The position numbers were made by a program, and so were the translations under genes. This document shows positions 29,080 to 38,394 of a stretch of 64,000 nucleotides of DNA, one piece after another (within the stretch, counting starts at the first letter, position 1; every line of letters begins with the position of its first letter). The DNA comes from Dorea formicigenerans (lineage in GTDB: Bacteria; Bacillota; Clostridia; Lachnospirales; Lachnospiraceae), in NCBI RefSeq assembly GCF_025150245.1, contig NZ_CP102279.1:1237423-1301422 (forward strand), given 5' to 3'. Under the pieces are notes generated by a model that did no database searches, was not told where the DNA came from, and was given only the letters and a program-made list of their open reading frames with translations.

Positions 29080-29110
29080 GAGACAGCGGTCTTAAAAGGG
29101 TCGCTGTCTC
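29080..29110 (+). terminator. Hairpin between scfA and scfB (possible attenuator)
   Basis: GAGACAGCG and CGCTGTCTC form a 9-bp stem; the following T content is weak (TGTTCTGTT), so it probably lets part of the transcripts through, making more peptide message than enzyme message. Confidence 0.6.
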
Positions 29111-29177
29111 TGTTCTGTTGCCAAATAACCATTAAAATTTTAAAGAGATAGAAAAAATAGAAAAGGAGATTATTACT

Positions 29178-30572
29178 GTGATTCATCAGTATAAGAATAA
29201 CGGATATAACATTGTTCTGGATGTATACAGTGGAGCCGTACATGTGGTTGATGACCTGTGCTATGATGTGATCGCTGTACTGAATGAACCGGACGAAGAA
29301 CCAACAGCTGAGATTTTAAAGAGTGATCTTACATGGGAGAATCTGAAAAAGCGGCTTGGAGATACATATAGCGAGGAAGATTTAAGAGATGCTCTTGATG
29401 ATGTCATTGAACTGACAGAGGACGGGAAATTATTTACAAAGGATGAGTTTGAATATCTTGTTCCAATCGTGAAGAAGAGAAAGACAGTTGTAAAGGCTCT
29501 TTGCCTTCACATTGCACATGACTGTAATCTGGCCTGCAGGTACTGCTTTGCAGAAGAAGGCGAGTATCATGGAAGACGTGCTCTTATGAGTTATGAAGTC
29601 GGAAAGAAGGCATTAGATTTCCTGATCGCAAATTCCGGAAGCAGAAGAAATCTGGAAGTAGATTTCTTTGGAGGAGAGCCACTTATGAACTGGCAGGTTG
29701 TCAAAGATCTGGTAGCATACGGAAGAGAACAGGAAAAGCTTCATGACAAGAATTTCCGATTTACAGTTACGACGAACGGCGTTCTTCTGAATGATGAGAT
29801 TCAGGAGTTTGTCAATAAAGAGATGGACAATGTTGTGCTAAGCCTGGATGGACGAAAGGAAATCAATGATAAGATGCGTCCGTTCCGCAACGGAAAAGGA
29901 AGCTACGATCTGATCGTGCCGAAATTCCAGAAGCTGGCTGAAAGCCGTAATCAGGAGAAGTATTATATCCGTGGGACATTTACAAGAAATAATCTGGATT
30001 TCTCCAATGATATCCTGCATTTTGCAGACCTTGGATTCAAGCAGATGTCCATTGAGCCGGTCGTAGGTGATGAATCCGATCCATATGCGATCCGCGAAGA
30101 GGATATTCCACAGATCAAAGAAGAGTATGATAAGCTTGCCAAGATTATGATCGAACGAGAGAAAGAAGGCAAAGGATTTAATTTCTTCCACTTTATGATC
30201 GATCTGGAAGGCGGCCCATGTGTGATGAAACGTATGTCCGGCTGTGGTTCCGGAACAGAATATCTGTCTGTCACACCATGGGGAGATCTGTATCCATGCC
30301 ATCAGTTTGTCGGACAGGAAGAATTCCTGATGGGAAATGTAGACGATGGAATTGTAAAGCCGGAGATTGCAGATGATTTCAGAAGCTGCAGTGTATATTC
30401 AAAAGAAAAATGTAAAAATTGTTTCGCTAAATTCTACTGTAGCGGTGGATGTATGGCAAACTCTTATAATTTCCATGGAACGATCCATGATTGTTATGAT
30501 GTTGGCTGTGAGATGCAGCGTAAACGTGTGGAATGTGCCATTATGATCAAAGCAGCACTGGCAGATGCATAA
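29178..30572 (+). CDS. scfB: Radical SAM SCIFF maturase
   Basis: ScfB forms thioether bonds in the SCIFF peptide. The 464-residue protein has an N-terminal peptide-recognition (RRE-like) region (about 1-90), the radical SAM motif CNLACRYC (about residues 116-123), FFGGEPLMNW, and a SPASM domain with CVMKRMSGCGSG, YPCHQF and the late CKNCFAKFYCSGGC cluster for auxiliary iron-sulfur centres. GTG start at 29178 behind AAAAGGAG. It sits 124 bp after scfA and before secDF, the usual clostridial order. Confidence 0.96.
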   Translation: MIHQYKNNGYNIVLDVYSGAVHVVDDLCYDVIAVLNEPDEEPTAEILKSDLTWENLKKRLGDTYSEEDLRDALDDVIELTEDGKLFTKDEFEYLVPIVKKRKTVVKALCLHIAHDCNLACRYCFAEEGEYHGRRALMSYEVGKKALDFLIANSGSRRNLEVDFFGGEPLMNWQVVKDLVAYGREQEKLHDKNFRFTVTTNGVLLNDEIQEFVNKEMDNVVLSLDGRKEINDKMRPFRNGKGSYDLIVPKFQKLAESRNQEKYYIRGTFTRNNLDFSNDILHFADLGFKQMSIEPVVGDESDPYAIREEDIPQIKEEYDKLAKIMIEREKEGKGFNFFHFMIDLEGGPCVMKRMSGCGSGTEYLSVTPWGDLYPCHQFVGQEEFLMGNVDDGIVKPEIADDFRSCSVYSKEKCKNCFAKFYCSGGCMANSYNFHGTIHDCYDVGCEMQRKRVECAIMIKAALADA

Positions 30573-30625
30573 TGTGTAACATAGAATCCTTCGAAGGAAT
30601 GGAAGAAAGAGAAAGGAAGTAAATC

Positions 30626-32869
30626 ATGAAAAAAAGCAGAGGCATACTTAGTCTTATTGTGGCAGCGGCCTTGATCGTACTGCTTGGTTTTACGACAATT
30701 GTTGGATTCGGAAAAGGCCATACAGGTTCTATGAAGAATATCAAACTGGGTCTGGACCTTGCCGGTGGTGTAAGTATCACATATCAGGTCAAAGATGACA
30801 ATCCATCGGATGAAGAGATGAGTGATACGATCTATAAGCTGCAAAAGCGTGTAGAACAGTATAGTACAGAGGCAAGTGTATATCAGGAGGGAAGCGACCG
30901 TATTAATATCGAGATTCCTGGTGTTACAGATGCCAATGAGATTTTAGATGAACTGGGACAGCCGGGTTCCCTGTATTTTATTGCACAGACAGGCAGTGAC
31001 GGCTCAGCAAACTACAGTCAGGTGAACAGTACGGGAGATGCGTCCAAAGATTATCAGCTCAACAAGACAATTGAAGAATTGCAGGCAGACGGTTCTATTG
31101 TACTGAGTGGCAATGATGTAAAAAGTGCCCAGGCTCAGACAACAGAAGACCAGCTGACAAAGAATAAACAGAATGTTGTATCTCTTACATTTACAAAAGA
31201 TGGAACAACAAAGTTCGCAGATGCAACAACAAAAGCACTGGCAGCAAGCCAGAGCATTGGTATCTATTATGACGGGGCATTTGTAAGTGTTCCGAATGTA
31301 CAGGCAGCCATTACAAATGGACAGGCTCAGATCAGTGGTAACATGACCTATGAAGAAGCAGATGCGCTTGCTTCTACAATCCGTATCGGTGGTCTGAAGC
31401 TGGAACTGGAAGAGTTGCGTTCTAATGTTGTAGGAGCCCAGCTTGGTGAGCAGGCAGTTGCGACCAGTTTAAAAGCCGGAGCAATCGGACTTGCAATTGT
31501 ATTTGTATTCATGTGTTGTGTATACTTGCTTCCGGGACTTGCATCCGGACTTGCACTTTTAATCTATACAGGACTTGTACTTATAATCCTGAATGCATTT
31601 GAAGTAACATTGACACTTCCGGGTATTGCCGGTATCATTCTTGGCATTGGTATGGCAGTAGATGCCAACGTTATCATCTTCGCTCGTGTGCGTGAAGAGA
31701 TGGTACGCGGAAGAAGTGTAAAGAATTCTCTGAAGATTGGTTTCCAGAAAGCTTTATCAGCAATCTTAGATGGTAATATTACGACTCTGATCGCAGCAGT
31801 TGTATTGTGGTTCAAAGGTTCCGGTACAGTAAAAGGATTCGCGCAGACACTTGCAATTGGTATCATCGCATCTATGTTTACAGCACTTGTTATTACAAGA
31901 TTGATCGTAAATGCATTTTATGCAGTTGGACTTAGAAGTGAAAAATTATATTATCGTCCAAAGAAAGAGCGTGAGCCAATCGATTTCCTTTCAAAGAAAA
32001 AAGTGTTCTTTACAATTTCTCTTGTATTAATTGCAGCAGGATTGATCACGATCGGTGCCAATGCAGGAAGAGGAAAAGGAGCATTTGCATACAGCCTTGA
32101 ATTCCAGGGCGGTACATCTACAAATGTAACATTTGATAAAGATTACTCTATTGATGAGATTGATAAGGAAATTGTTCCGGTTGTAGAAAAGGTAACTGGA
32201 GATAACAATGTTCAGACTCAGAAAGTAGCCGGAACCAATCAGGTTATTATCAAGACAGTTACACTGGATCTTGACAAGCGTGAAGCACTGAATAAGGCTA
32301 TGGTTGATAACTTCGGTGTGGACGAATCAAAGATTACGGCAGAAAATATCAGTTCTACAGTAAGTAATGAGATGCGAAGAGATGCAGTTATCGCGGTTGT
32401 TATTGCGACAATCTGTATGCTTCTGTATATCTGGTTCCGATTCAAGGATATCCGTTTCGCTACCAGTGCGGTACTTGCTCTTTTACATGACGTCCTTGTT
32501 GTAGTAGGATTCTATGCAATTGCAAGAATCTCTGTTGGTAATACATTTATCGCGTGTATGCTGACAATCGTTGGATATTCCATCAACGCGACCATTGTTA
32601 TCTTTGACCGTATCCGAGAGGAAATGCGTGGTAAGACAAAGAGCAGTGATGTTGCAGCAGTTGTAAACAAGAGTATCACACAGACGCTGACAAGAAGTAT
32701 CTATACATCTCTTACAACATTTATCATGGTAGCAGTACTTTACGTCATGGGTGTAAGTTCTATCAAGGAGTTTGCACTTCCATTGATGGTCGGAGTTGTA
32801 TGCGGAGCTTACTCATCTGTATGTATCACAGGAGCGCTGTGGTATGTAATGAAACGCTTCAAGAAGTAA
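30626..32869 (+). CDS. secDF: Fused protein translocase subunit SecDF
   Basis: SecD and SecF as one 747-residue RND-type protein that uses the proton gradient to help protein export. The SecD half has the first helix, NIKLGLDLAGGVSITYQV, a large external domain (about 40-270) and GMAVDANVIIFARVREE; the SecF half starts about residue 445 with SLEFQGGTSTNVTF and ends GYSINATIVIFDRIREEMRG. Twelve helices are expected. Start behind AAAGGAAG; 53 bp after scfB. Confidence 0.95.
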   Translation: MKKSRGILSLIVAAALIVLLGFTTIVGFGKGHTGSMKNIKLGLDLAGGVSITYQVKDDNPSDEEMSDTIYKLQKRVEQYSTEASVYQEGSDRINIEIPGVTDANEILDELGQPGSLYFIAQTGSDGSANYSQVNSTGDASKDYQLNKTIEELQADGSIVLSGNDVKSAQAQTTEDQLTKNKQNVVSLTFTKDGTTKFADATTKALAASQSIGIYYDGAFVSVPNVQAAITNGQAQISGNMTYEEADALASTIRIGGLKLELEELRSNVVGAQLGEQAVATSLKAGAIGLAIVFVFMCCVYLLPGLASGLALLIYTGLVLIILNAFEVTLTLPGIAGIILGIGMAVDANVIIFARVREEMVRGRSVKNSLKIGFQKALSAILDGNITTLIAAVVLWFKGSGTVKGFAQTLAIGIIASMFTALVITRLIVNAFYAVGLRSEKLYYRPKKEREPIDFLSKKKVFFTISLVLIAAGLITIGANAGRGKGAFAYSLEFQGGTSTNVTFDKDYSIDEIDKEIVPVVEKVTGDNNVQTQKVAGTNQVIIKTVTLDLDKREALNKAMVDNFGVDESKITAENISSTVSNEMRRDAVIAVVIATICMLLYIWFRFKDIRFATSAVLALLHDVLVVVGFYAIARISVGNTFIACMLTIVGYSINATIVIFDRIREEMRGKTKSSDVAAVVNKSITQTLTRSIYTSLTTFIMVAVLYVMGVSSIKEFALPLMVGVVCGAYSSVCITGALWYVMKRFKK

Positions 32870-32882
32870 TTTTAAATACTAT

Positions 32883-32925
32883 AGAACAGCCAAAGTCATA
32901 TTTTATGGCGAGGCTGTTCTTTTCT
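32883..32925 (+). terminator. Terminator after secDF
   Basis: AGAACAGCC and GGCTGTTCT form a 9-bp stem with a 20-base loop, followed by TTTCTT. Confidence 0.65.
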
Positions 32926-32927
32926 TA

Positions 32928-33008
32928 AAATAAATATTTGCAAAGTAAATAAAATGATGTTGGAGATTCCTGTAGAAAGTGTAGTATTTACTTTGCAAAT
33001 ATTTATTT
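32928..33008. repeat. 81-bp element with perfect 24-bp inverted ends before recJ
   Basis: Arms 32928-32951 and 32985-33008 are exact complements (core TATTTGCAAAGTAAATA), around a 33-bp centre. It ends 25 bp before the recJ start. It may be a miniature inverted-repeat element or a cruciform/hairpin regulatory site. No duplicated target was identified. Confidence 0.75.
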
Positions 33009-33033
33009 GGATAAAACAGGAGAGACGAAAATT

Positions 33034-34749
33034 ATGGAACGCTGGGTACTTTTAAGAAAAGGTGCTGATTTTGAGGCTATCAGTAAGAAATTTCATATTA
33101 GTCCGAGACTGGCCAGTCTGATCCGTAACCGGGATGTTATTGGAGATGAAGCAATCAACCAATATCTGAACGGTACAATTGCGGAACTCTACGATGGAAT
33201 GCAGATGAAGGGTATGCCACAGGCGGTGGAAATTCTGACTGAAAAAATCAGGGACCGGGAAAAAATCCGTGTCATTGGAGACTATGACTGTGATGGGATC
33301 AATGCGACATATATTCTTTTAGAAGGTCTGGAAAAGCTTGGCGCAAAGGTGGACAGCGACATCCCAGATCGTATCAAAGACGGATATGGATTAAATCAGC
33401 ATCTGATCGACCGGGCGCATGAAGATGGAATTGATACGATCATCACCTGCGATAACGGAATTGCGGCAGCGAAAGAAATTGAGTATGGAAAAGCGCTTGG
33501 TATGACGATCATCGTAACAGACCATCATGAAGTGCCGTACAAGGAAAATGAAGCGGGAAGAAGATACATTTTACCGCCGGCAGATGCAGTTGTTGACCCA
33601 AGGCAGGAAGGATGTGAATATCCATTTAAAGGATTATGTGGTGCAGCGGTTGCATACAAGCTTGTAGAGGCGCTCTGTGAGGCAAATGGTCAGGATGTGG
33701 CGGATCTGGATTATCTTTTGGAAAATGTTGCAATTGCAACAGTGGCAGATGTGATGGATCTGACAGAGGAAAATCGAATTCTGGTGAAGCAGGGTCTTGA
33801 GATGCTAAAGAGGACATCTAATCTGGGACTACGTGCCCTGATCCAGTGTATCGGGCTGGAGGGGAAAAAGATTCAGGCATATCACATCGGATTTATTCTT
33901 GCTCCGTGTCTGAATGCCAGTGGTAAGTTGGATACGGCAAAAAGAGCACTGGCACTGCTTCGGGCAAAGACAGGGCGGGAGGCAGATATGCTGGCAGGTG
34001 ATCTGAAAGCATTGAATGAAAGCCGTAGAGATATGACAGACCGCGTTGTAGATGAGGCAATGGCGAAAGTGGAACAGACAGATATCCGGGAGGATAAGGT
34101 GCTTGTTATCTATCTGCCGGATTGTCATGAAAGCCTTGCCGGACTTGTGGCTGGCCGTGTGAGAGAAAATTACTATCGTCCGGTATTTGTATTGACAGAT
34201 TCCGAAGATGGAGTCAAAGGATCGGGAAGATCGATCGAAAGCTATTCCATGTATGAAGAACTGACAGGCTGTGGGGATCTTCTGACAAAATTCGGCGGAC
34301 ATCCGATGGCGGCAGGACTTTCACTTGATAAAGAAAATGTTGAGAAATTTAAAAGAAGGCTAAATGATCAGTGTACGCTTTCAGAAGAAGAGCTGACAGA
34401 AAAAGTAGTGATTGATATGGAACTGCCATTTGCTGCTATTACAGAACATTTTATAGAAGAACTTGAATACATGGAACCATTTGGAAAAGGTAATACAAAA
34501 CCGGTTTTTGCGGCAAGAGGCGTCGTCATGCAGCATATGAAGATCATCGGGAAAAATAAAAATGTTGCAAAAGCAACAGCAATCGATGCGGCGGGAAACC
34601 GGATGGAAGCCATCTGTTTTCGTGATGTACAGGAATTTGCAGAACGGTGTGAAAGAAATAATGGTAAAATGTCCATTACATTTTACCCTGGAATCAATGA
34701 ATTCCGGGGAGAAAGACAAATTCAGATTGTAATTACCCATTATCGATAG
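33034..34749 (+). CDS. recJ: Single-stranded-DNA-specific exonuclease RecJ
   Basis: RecJ is a 5'-3' single-strand DNA exonuclease of the DHH family, used in recombination and repair. The 571-residue product has motif I IGDYDCDGINAT, the DHH triplet in VTDHHEVPY, motif IV in CGAAVAYKL, a DHHA1 domain (GSGRSIESYSMYEEL...GGHPMAAGLSL) and an OB fold at the end. ATG 33034 follows AGGAGAG; an in-frame TTG at 33007 falls inside the inverted repeat. Confidence 0.95.
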   Translation: MERWVLLRKGADFEAISKKFHISPRLASLIRNRDVIGDEAINQYLNGTIAELYDGMQMKGMPQAVEILTEKIRDREKIRVIGDYDCDGINATYILLEGLEKLGAKVDSDIPDRIKDGYGLNQHLIDRAHEDGIDTIITCDNGIAAAKEIEYGKALGMTIIVTDHHEVPYKENEAGRRYILPPADAVVDPRQEGCEYPFKGLCGAAVAYKLVEALCEANGQDVADLDYLLENVAIATVADVMDLTEENRILVKQGLEMLKRTSNLGLRALIQCIGLEGKKIQAYHIGFILAPCLNASGKLDTAKRALALLRAKTGREADMLAGDLKALNESRRDMTDRVVDEAMAKVEQTDIREDKVLVIYLPDCHESLAGLVAGRVRENYYRPVFVLTDSEDGVKGSGRSIESYSMYEELTGCGDLLTKFGGHPMAAGLSLDKENVEKFKRRLNDQCTLSEEELTEKVVIDMELPFAAITEHFIEELEYMEPFGKGNTKPVFAARGVVMQHMKIIGKNKNVAKATAIDAAGNRMEAICFRDVQEFAERCERNNGKMSITFYPGINEFRGERQIQIVITHYR

Positions 34750-34756
34750 ATTTTTT

Positions 34757-34785
34757 TTGAAAAATGGAACAAATAATGCTATACT
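34757..34785 (+). promoter_or_regulatory. Sigma-A promoter for apt-rsh
   Basis: TTGAAA (34757-34762), 17 bases, TATACT (34780-34785) with the TG extension (TGC). Transcript start is about 37 bases before apt. Confidence 0.65.
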
Positions 34786-34829
34786 AAAAGATATACTTTA
34801 CCTTGAAAGAGAAGAAGGAGAGAATAATT

Positions 34830-35354
34830 ATGAAACCGATAGAAGATTATGTAGTAAGTATTCCGGATTTTCCAGAACCGGGGATCATATTTCGTGATGT
34901 GACAAGTGTATTACAAGACGCGGAAGGACTGCATCTTGCAATTGATCTGATGCAGGAAAAATTAGAAGGTCTTGACTTTGACGTAGTAGTCGGACCGGAA
35001 TCCAGAGGATTTATTTTCGGGGTACCGATCGCATATAATCTGAAAAAGCCATTTATTCCGATTCGTAAAAAAGGAAAGCTTCCAAGAGAGACGGTTTCTG
35101 CAGAGTATGAATTAGAGTATGGCACAGCAACTATCGAGATGCACAAAGATGCGATCAAGCCAGGGCAGAGAGTTGTGATCATTGATGATCTGATCGCGAC
35201 AGGCGGAACGAATGAGGCAATGATCCATTTGATTGAAGGTCTTGGCGGAAAGGTTGTAAAGACTGTGTTTTTAATGGAACTGGCAGGACTTCATGGACGT
35301 GACAGATTACAGGGATATGATATAGATTCAGTTATTGTATATCCTGGAAAATAG
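34830..35354 (+). CDS. apt: Adenine phosphoribosyltransferase
   Basis: Apt salvages adenine to AMP with PRPP. The 174-residue protein shows PDFPEPGIIFRDVTSVL, GPESRGFIFG, the KKGKLPRET loop and the PRPP-binding motif VVIIDDLIATGGT. ATG 34830 follows AAGGAG; the frame from 34803 is an unsupported extension. It lies before rsh, a common Firmicute pairing of purine salvage with (p)ppGpp metabolism. Confidence 0.96.
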   Translation: MKPIEDYVVSIPDFPEPGIIFRDVTSVLQDAEGLHLAIDLMQEKLEGLDFDVVVGPESRGFIFGVPIAYNLKKPFIPIRKKGKLPRETVSAEYELEYGTATIEMHKDAIKPGQRVVIIDDLIATGGTNEAMIHLIEGLGGKVVKTVFLMELAGLHGRDRLQGYDIDSVIVYPGK

Positions 35355-35400
35355 AAAAAGATATACATTTGAGAGACTAGAGAGGGAAGGAGGCGTTAAT

Positions 35401-37746
35401 ATGTCAGAGAATAAAACAACATATGAGTCACTGGACGGCAAGATTGCTCCGGAAGCATTGCTAAAAGACACAAGAGGGAAACTTCAGATGGTAGATGGGC
35501 ACGGGATCAAACAGGAGGCAGATTATGATGATCCGGATAAGCTTTATGGCATGTTAATTGCCCGTATTCAAAAGTATCATCCGTCTGCGGATGTTACTCA
35601 GATCGAGAAGGCATATAATCTGGCAAAAAAAGCGCATGGAGACCAAAAGAGAAAGTCGGGAGAACCGTATATTATCCACCCGCTCTGGGTAGCAATCATT
35701 CTTGCGGATCTTGAGATGGATAAGGAGACAATTATCGCAGCTCTTCTTCATGACGTAGTGGAAGATACTCGGATTGGAGAGGATTATATAAAAGAAGAGT
35801 TTGGAGAAGAGGTAGCTCTTTTGGTAGACGGTGTTACGAAACTTGGCCGTGTAGCTTATTCTGCGGACAAACTGGAACTTCAGGCGGAGAATTTGAGAAA
35901 GATGTTCCTTGCTATGGCAAAGGATATCCGGGTTATTATCATTAAACTTGCGGACCGTCTGCATAATATGCGTACACTGCAGTTCATGACTCCGGCCAAA
36001 CAGCAGGAAAAGGCCCGTGAGACAATGGATATTTATGCGCCGATCGCGGGAAGGCTTGGTATTTCTAAAATTAAGACAGAACTTGACGATCTGTCATTGA
36101 AGTATCTGAAACCAGATGTATTTTTTGACCTTGTAAATCAGATCAATGCCAGAAAAACAGAGCGTGAGGAATTTGTCCAACAGATTGTGGATGAAGTGTC
36201 CATGCATATGAAAAATGCGGGGATCAAAGCAGATGTAAATGGACGTGTAAAGCATTTCTTCAGTATTTATAAGAAGATGGTCAATCAGGATAAGACAGTA
36301 GATCAGATTTATGACCTGTTTGCAGTCCGTATCATTGTGGATTCTGTCAAAGACTGTTATGCGGCATTGGGAATTATCCATGAGATTTATACGCCGATTC
36401 CTGGAAGATTTAAAGATTATATTGCCATGCCGAAACCGAATATGTATCAGTCTCTGCATACAACGCTGATGAGTTCGATTGGTCAGCCGTTTGAGATCCA
36501 GATCCGTACACAGGAGATGCATAAGACAGCCGAATATGGTATTGCTGCTCACTGGAAGTATAAAGAGTCCGGCGGCAGCAAGAAAGGTGTTATGGCTGAA
36601 GAAGAGAAAATGAGCTGGCTCAGACAGATTCTGGAATGGCAGAGAGATATGTCTGACAACAAGGAATTCTTAAGCCTCATCAAAGGAGATCTGGATCTGT
36701 TTGCAGATGATGTGTACTGCTTTACACCGCAGGGGGATGTAAAGACATTGCCGACGGGGTCCACTCCAATCGACTTTGCTTATTCCATACACAGTGCAGT
36801 CGGCAATAAGATGGTCGGTGCCAGAGTGAATGGAAAGCTTGTTCCGATTGATTACAGAATCCAGAATGGAGACAGAATAGAAATTCTGACCTCCCAGAAT
36901 TCGAAAGGACCAAGCCGTGACTGGCTGAATGTAGTCAAGAGTACACAGGCAAAAAATAAGATCAATCAGTGGTTCAAAAAAGAATTTAAAGAGAGCAATA
37001 TTATCAAAGGAAAAGAGATGGTGGCTTCCTATTGCAAAGCAAAATCTCTCAACCTTTCTAATCTGCTCCAGCCAAAATATGAAGAGATCGTACAGAGAAA
37101 ATATGGATTCAAGGACTGGGATTCTGTGCTTGCCGCGATTGGACATGGCGGCTTAAAAGAAGGACAGGTCGTGAATCGTCTGGCGGAAGAATATGGCAAG
37201 GATCACAAGCAGGAACTGACAGATGAAATTGTACTTGAAAAAGTTGCAGAGGCGGCTAAGAATAAAGTCCATATTGCCAAGTCCAAGAGTGGAATTGTTG
37301 TGAAAGGAATTGATGATGTGGCAGTCCGGTTCTCCAGATGCTGTAATCCAGTACCGGGAGATGAGATTGTCGGATTTGTTACAAGAGGAAGAGGACTTTC
37401 GATTCACCGCACGGATTGTGTTAATATGATACATTTGACAGAAGCAGAACGTGCAAGACTGATTCCGGCTGAGTGGGAAGGAAATGTGGCAGAAGAGGCA
37501 GGAGGTCAGTATCTGGCTGAGATCAAGATGTATGCAAGAGATCAGCAGGGACTTCTGATGAGTATTTCCAAAGTATTTACGGAGATGGAGATGGATGTCA
37601 AATCCTTAAATATCCGCACGAGCAAGCAGGGAACTGCGACCATCGAGGCTGGATTTATTGTGCATGGCCGAGAGGAACTTGCAAAAGTAATTGGTAAACT
37701 GCGTCAGATTGATGACGTGATTGATATTGAGAGAACAACAGGCTAG
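35401..37746 (+). CDS. relA: Bifunctional (p)ppGpp synthetase/hydrolase
   Basis: Rel/Spo-type enzyme making and breaking the stringent-response alarmone. The 781-residue protein has the HD hydrolase domain (SGEPYIIHPLWVAIIL...LLHDVVEDT), the synthetase domain (GRVKHFFSIYKKM...DLFAVRIIV), a TGS domain (TPQGDVKTLPTGSTPIDFAY), a CC/zinc-finger-like segment (SRCCNPVPGDEIVGF) and a C-terminal ACT domain. Catalytic histidine/aspartate pairs of HD are present, so hydrolysis is likely active. ATG 35401 follows GAAGGAGG; upstream frame overlaps apt. Confidence 0.96.
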   Translation: MSENKTTYESLDGKIAPEALLKDTRGKLQMVDGHGIKQEADYDDPDKLYGMLIARIQKYHPSADVTQIEKAYNLAKKAHGDQKRKSGEPYIIHPLWVAIILADLEMDKETIIAALLHDVVEDTRIGEDYIKEEFGEEVALLVDGVTKLGRVAYSADKLELQAENLRKMFLAMAKDIRVIIIKLADRLHNMRTLQFMTPAKQQEKARETMDIYAPIAGRLGISKIKTELDDLSLKYLKPDVFFDLVNQINARKTEREEFVQQIVDEVSMHMKNAGIKADVNGRVKHFFSIYKKMVNQDKTVDQIYDLFAVRIIVDSVKDCYAALGIIHEIYTPIPGRFKDYIAMPKPNMYQSLHTTLMSSIGQPFEIQIRTQEMHKTAEYGIAAHWKYKESGGSKKGVMAEEEKMSWLRQILEWQRDMSDNKEFLSLIKGDLDLFADDVYCFTPQGDVKTLPTGSTPIDFAYSIHSAVGNKMVGARVNGKLVPIDYRIQNGDRIEILTSQNSKGPSRDWLNVVKSTQAKNKINQWFKKEFKESNIIKGKEMVASYCKAKSLNLSNLLQPKYEEIVQRKYGFKDWDSVLAAIGHGGLKEGQVVNRLAEEYGKDHKQELTDEIVLEKVAEAAKNKVHIAKSKSGIVVKGIDDVAVRFSRCCNPVPGDEIVGFVTRGRGLSIHRTDCVNMIHLTEAERARLIPAEWEGNVAEEAGGQYLAEIKMYARDQQGLLMSISKVFTEMEMDVKSLNIRTSKQGTATIEAGFIVHGREELAKVIGKLRQIDDVIDIERTTG

Positions 37747-37762
37747 GAGGAAAGAAAAAGCA

Positions 37763-38392
37763 ATGAAGATAGAGAAATTTCCCCTTGGGATTTTGGGGGC
37801 AAATTGTTACCTTTTGATAAATGAAGAGACAAAGGATACAGTTGTAGTGGATCCAGGTGGACATTCTAAGAAGTTTACAGCATACATTGAGGAAGAAAAA
37901 CTTAACCTTGTGGCAATTCTTCTGACTCATGGACATTTCGATCATATTATGGGAATTGATTCTATTCTGGAAAACTGGAATATTCCGGTCTATGTAGAGG
38001 AAGAGGATCTTCCGATTATGACGGATCCAGAGCTGAATCTGTCTTCGTCTTACACGAACGGCTATTCCTTTGATGGTGCAAAACCGTTAAAAGACGGACA
38101 AAAACTGGAACTGGCAGGTGAGACGATAGAAGTCATTCATACACCGGGACATACGATGGGCGGCTGTTGCTATTATCTGCCTGTAGAACATGCGGTATTT
38201 AGTGGAGATACTTTATTCCAGCGTTCTGTCGGACGTACGGATTTTCCGAACAGCAGTCAGGATGCAATCGTACGATCTGTAAGAGAACGACTGTTCGCAC
38301 TTCCGGATGATACGATTGTTTATCCGGGACATATGGGTGAGACAAAGATAGAGTATGAGAAGCTTCACAACCCATATGTACAGGAGGGCTAA
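37763..38392 (+). CDS. MBL-fold metallohydrolase, glyoxalase II-like
   Basis: A 209-residue metallo-beta-lactamase-fold hydrolase with LLTHGHFDHIMG (HxHxDH), TPGHTMGG, FSGDTLF and a late YPGHMGET histidine. It resembles YqgX/glyoxalase II-type hydrolases; the thioester substrate is not known. ATG 37763 follows AGGAGG, 16 bases after rsh. The next gene, hemZ, begins 2 bases after its stop. Confidence 0.85.
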   Translation: MKIEKFPLGILGANCYLLINEETKDTVVVDPGGHSKKFTAYIEEEKLNLVAILLTHGHFDHIMGIDSILENWNIPVYVEEEDLPIMTDPELNLSSSYTNGYSFDGAKPLKDGQKLELAGETIEVIHTPGHTMGGCCYYLPVEHAVFSGDTLFQRSVGRTDFPNSSQDAIVRSVRERLFALPDDTIVYPGHMGETKIEYEKLHNPYVQEG

Positions 38393-38394
38393 GA

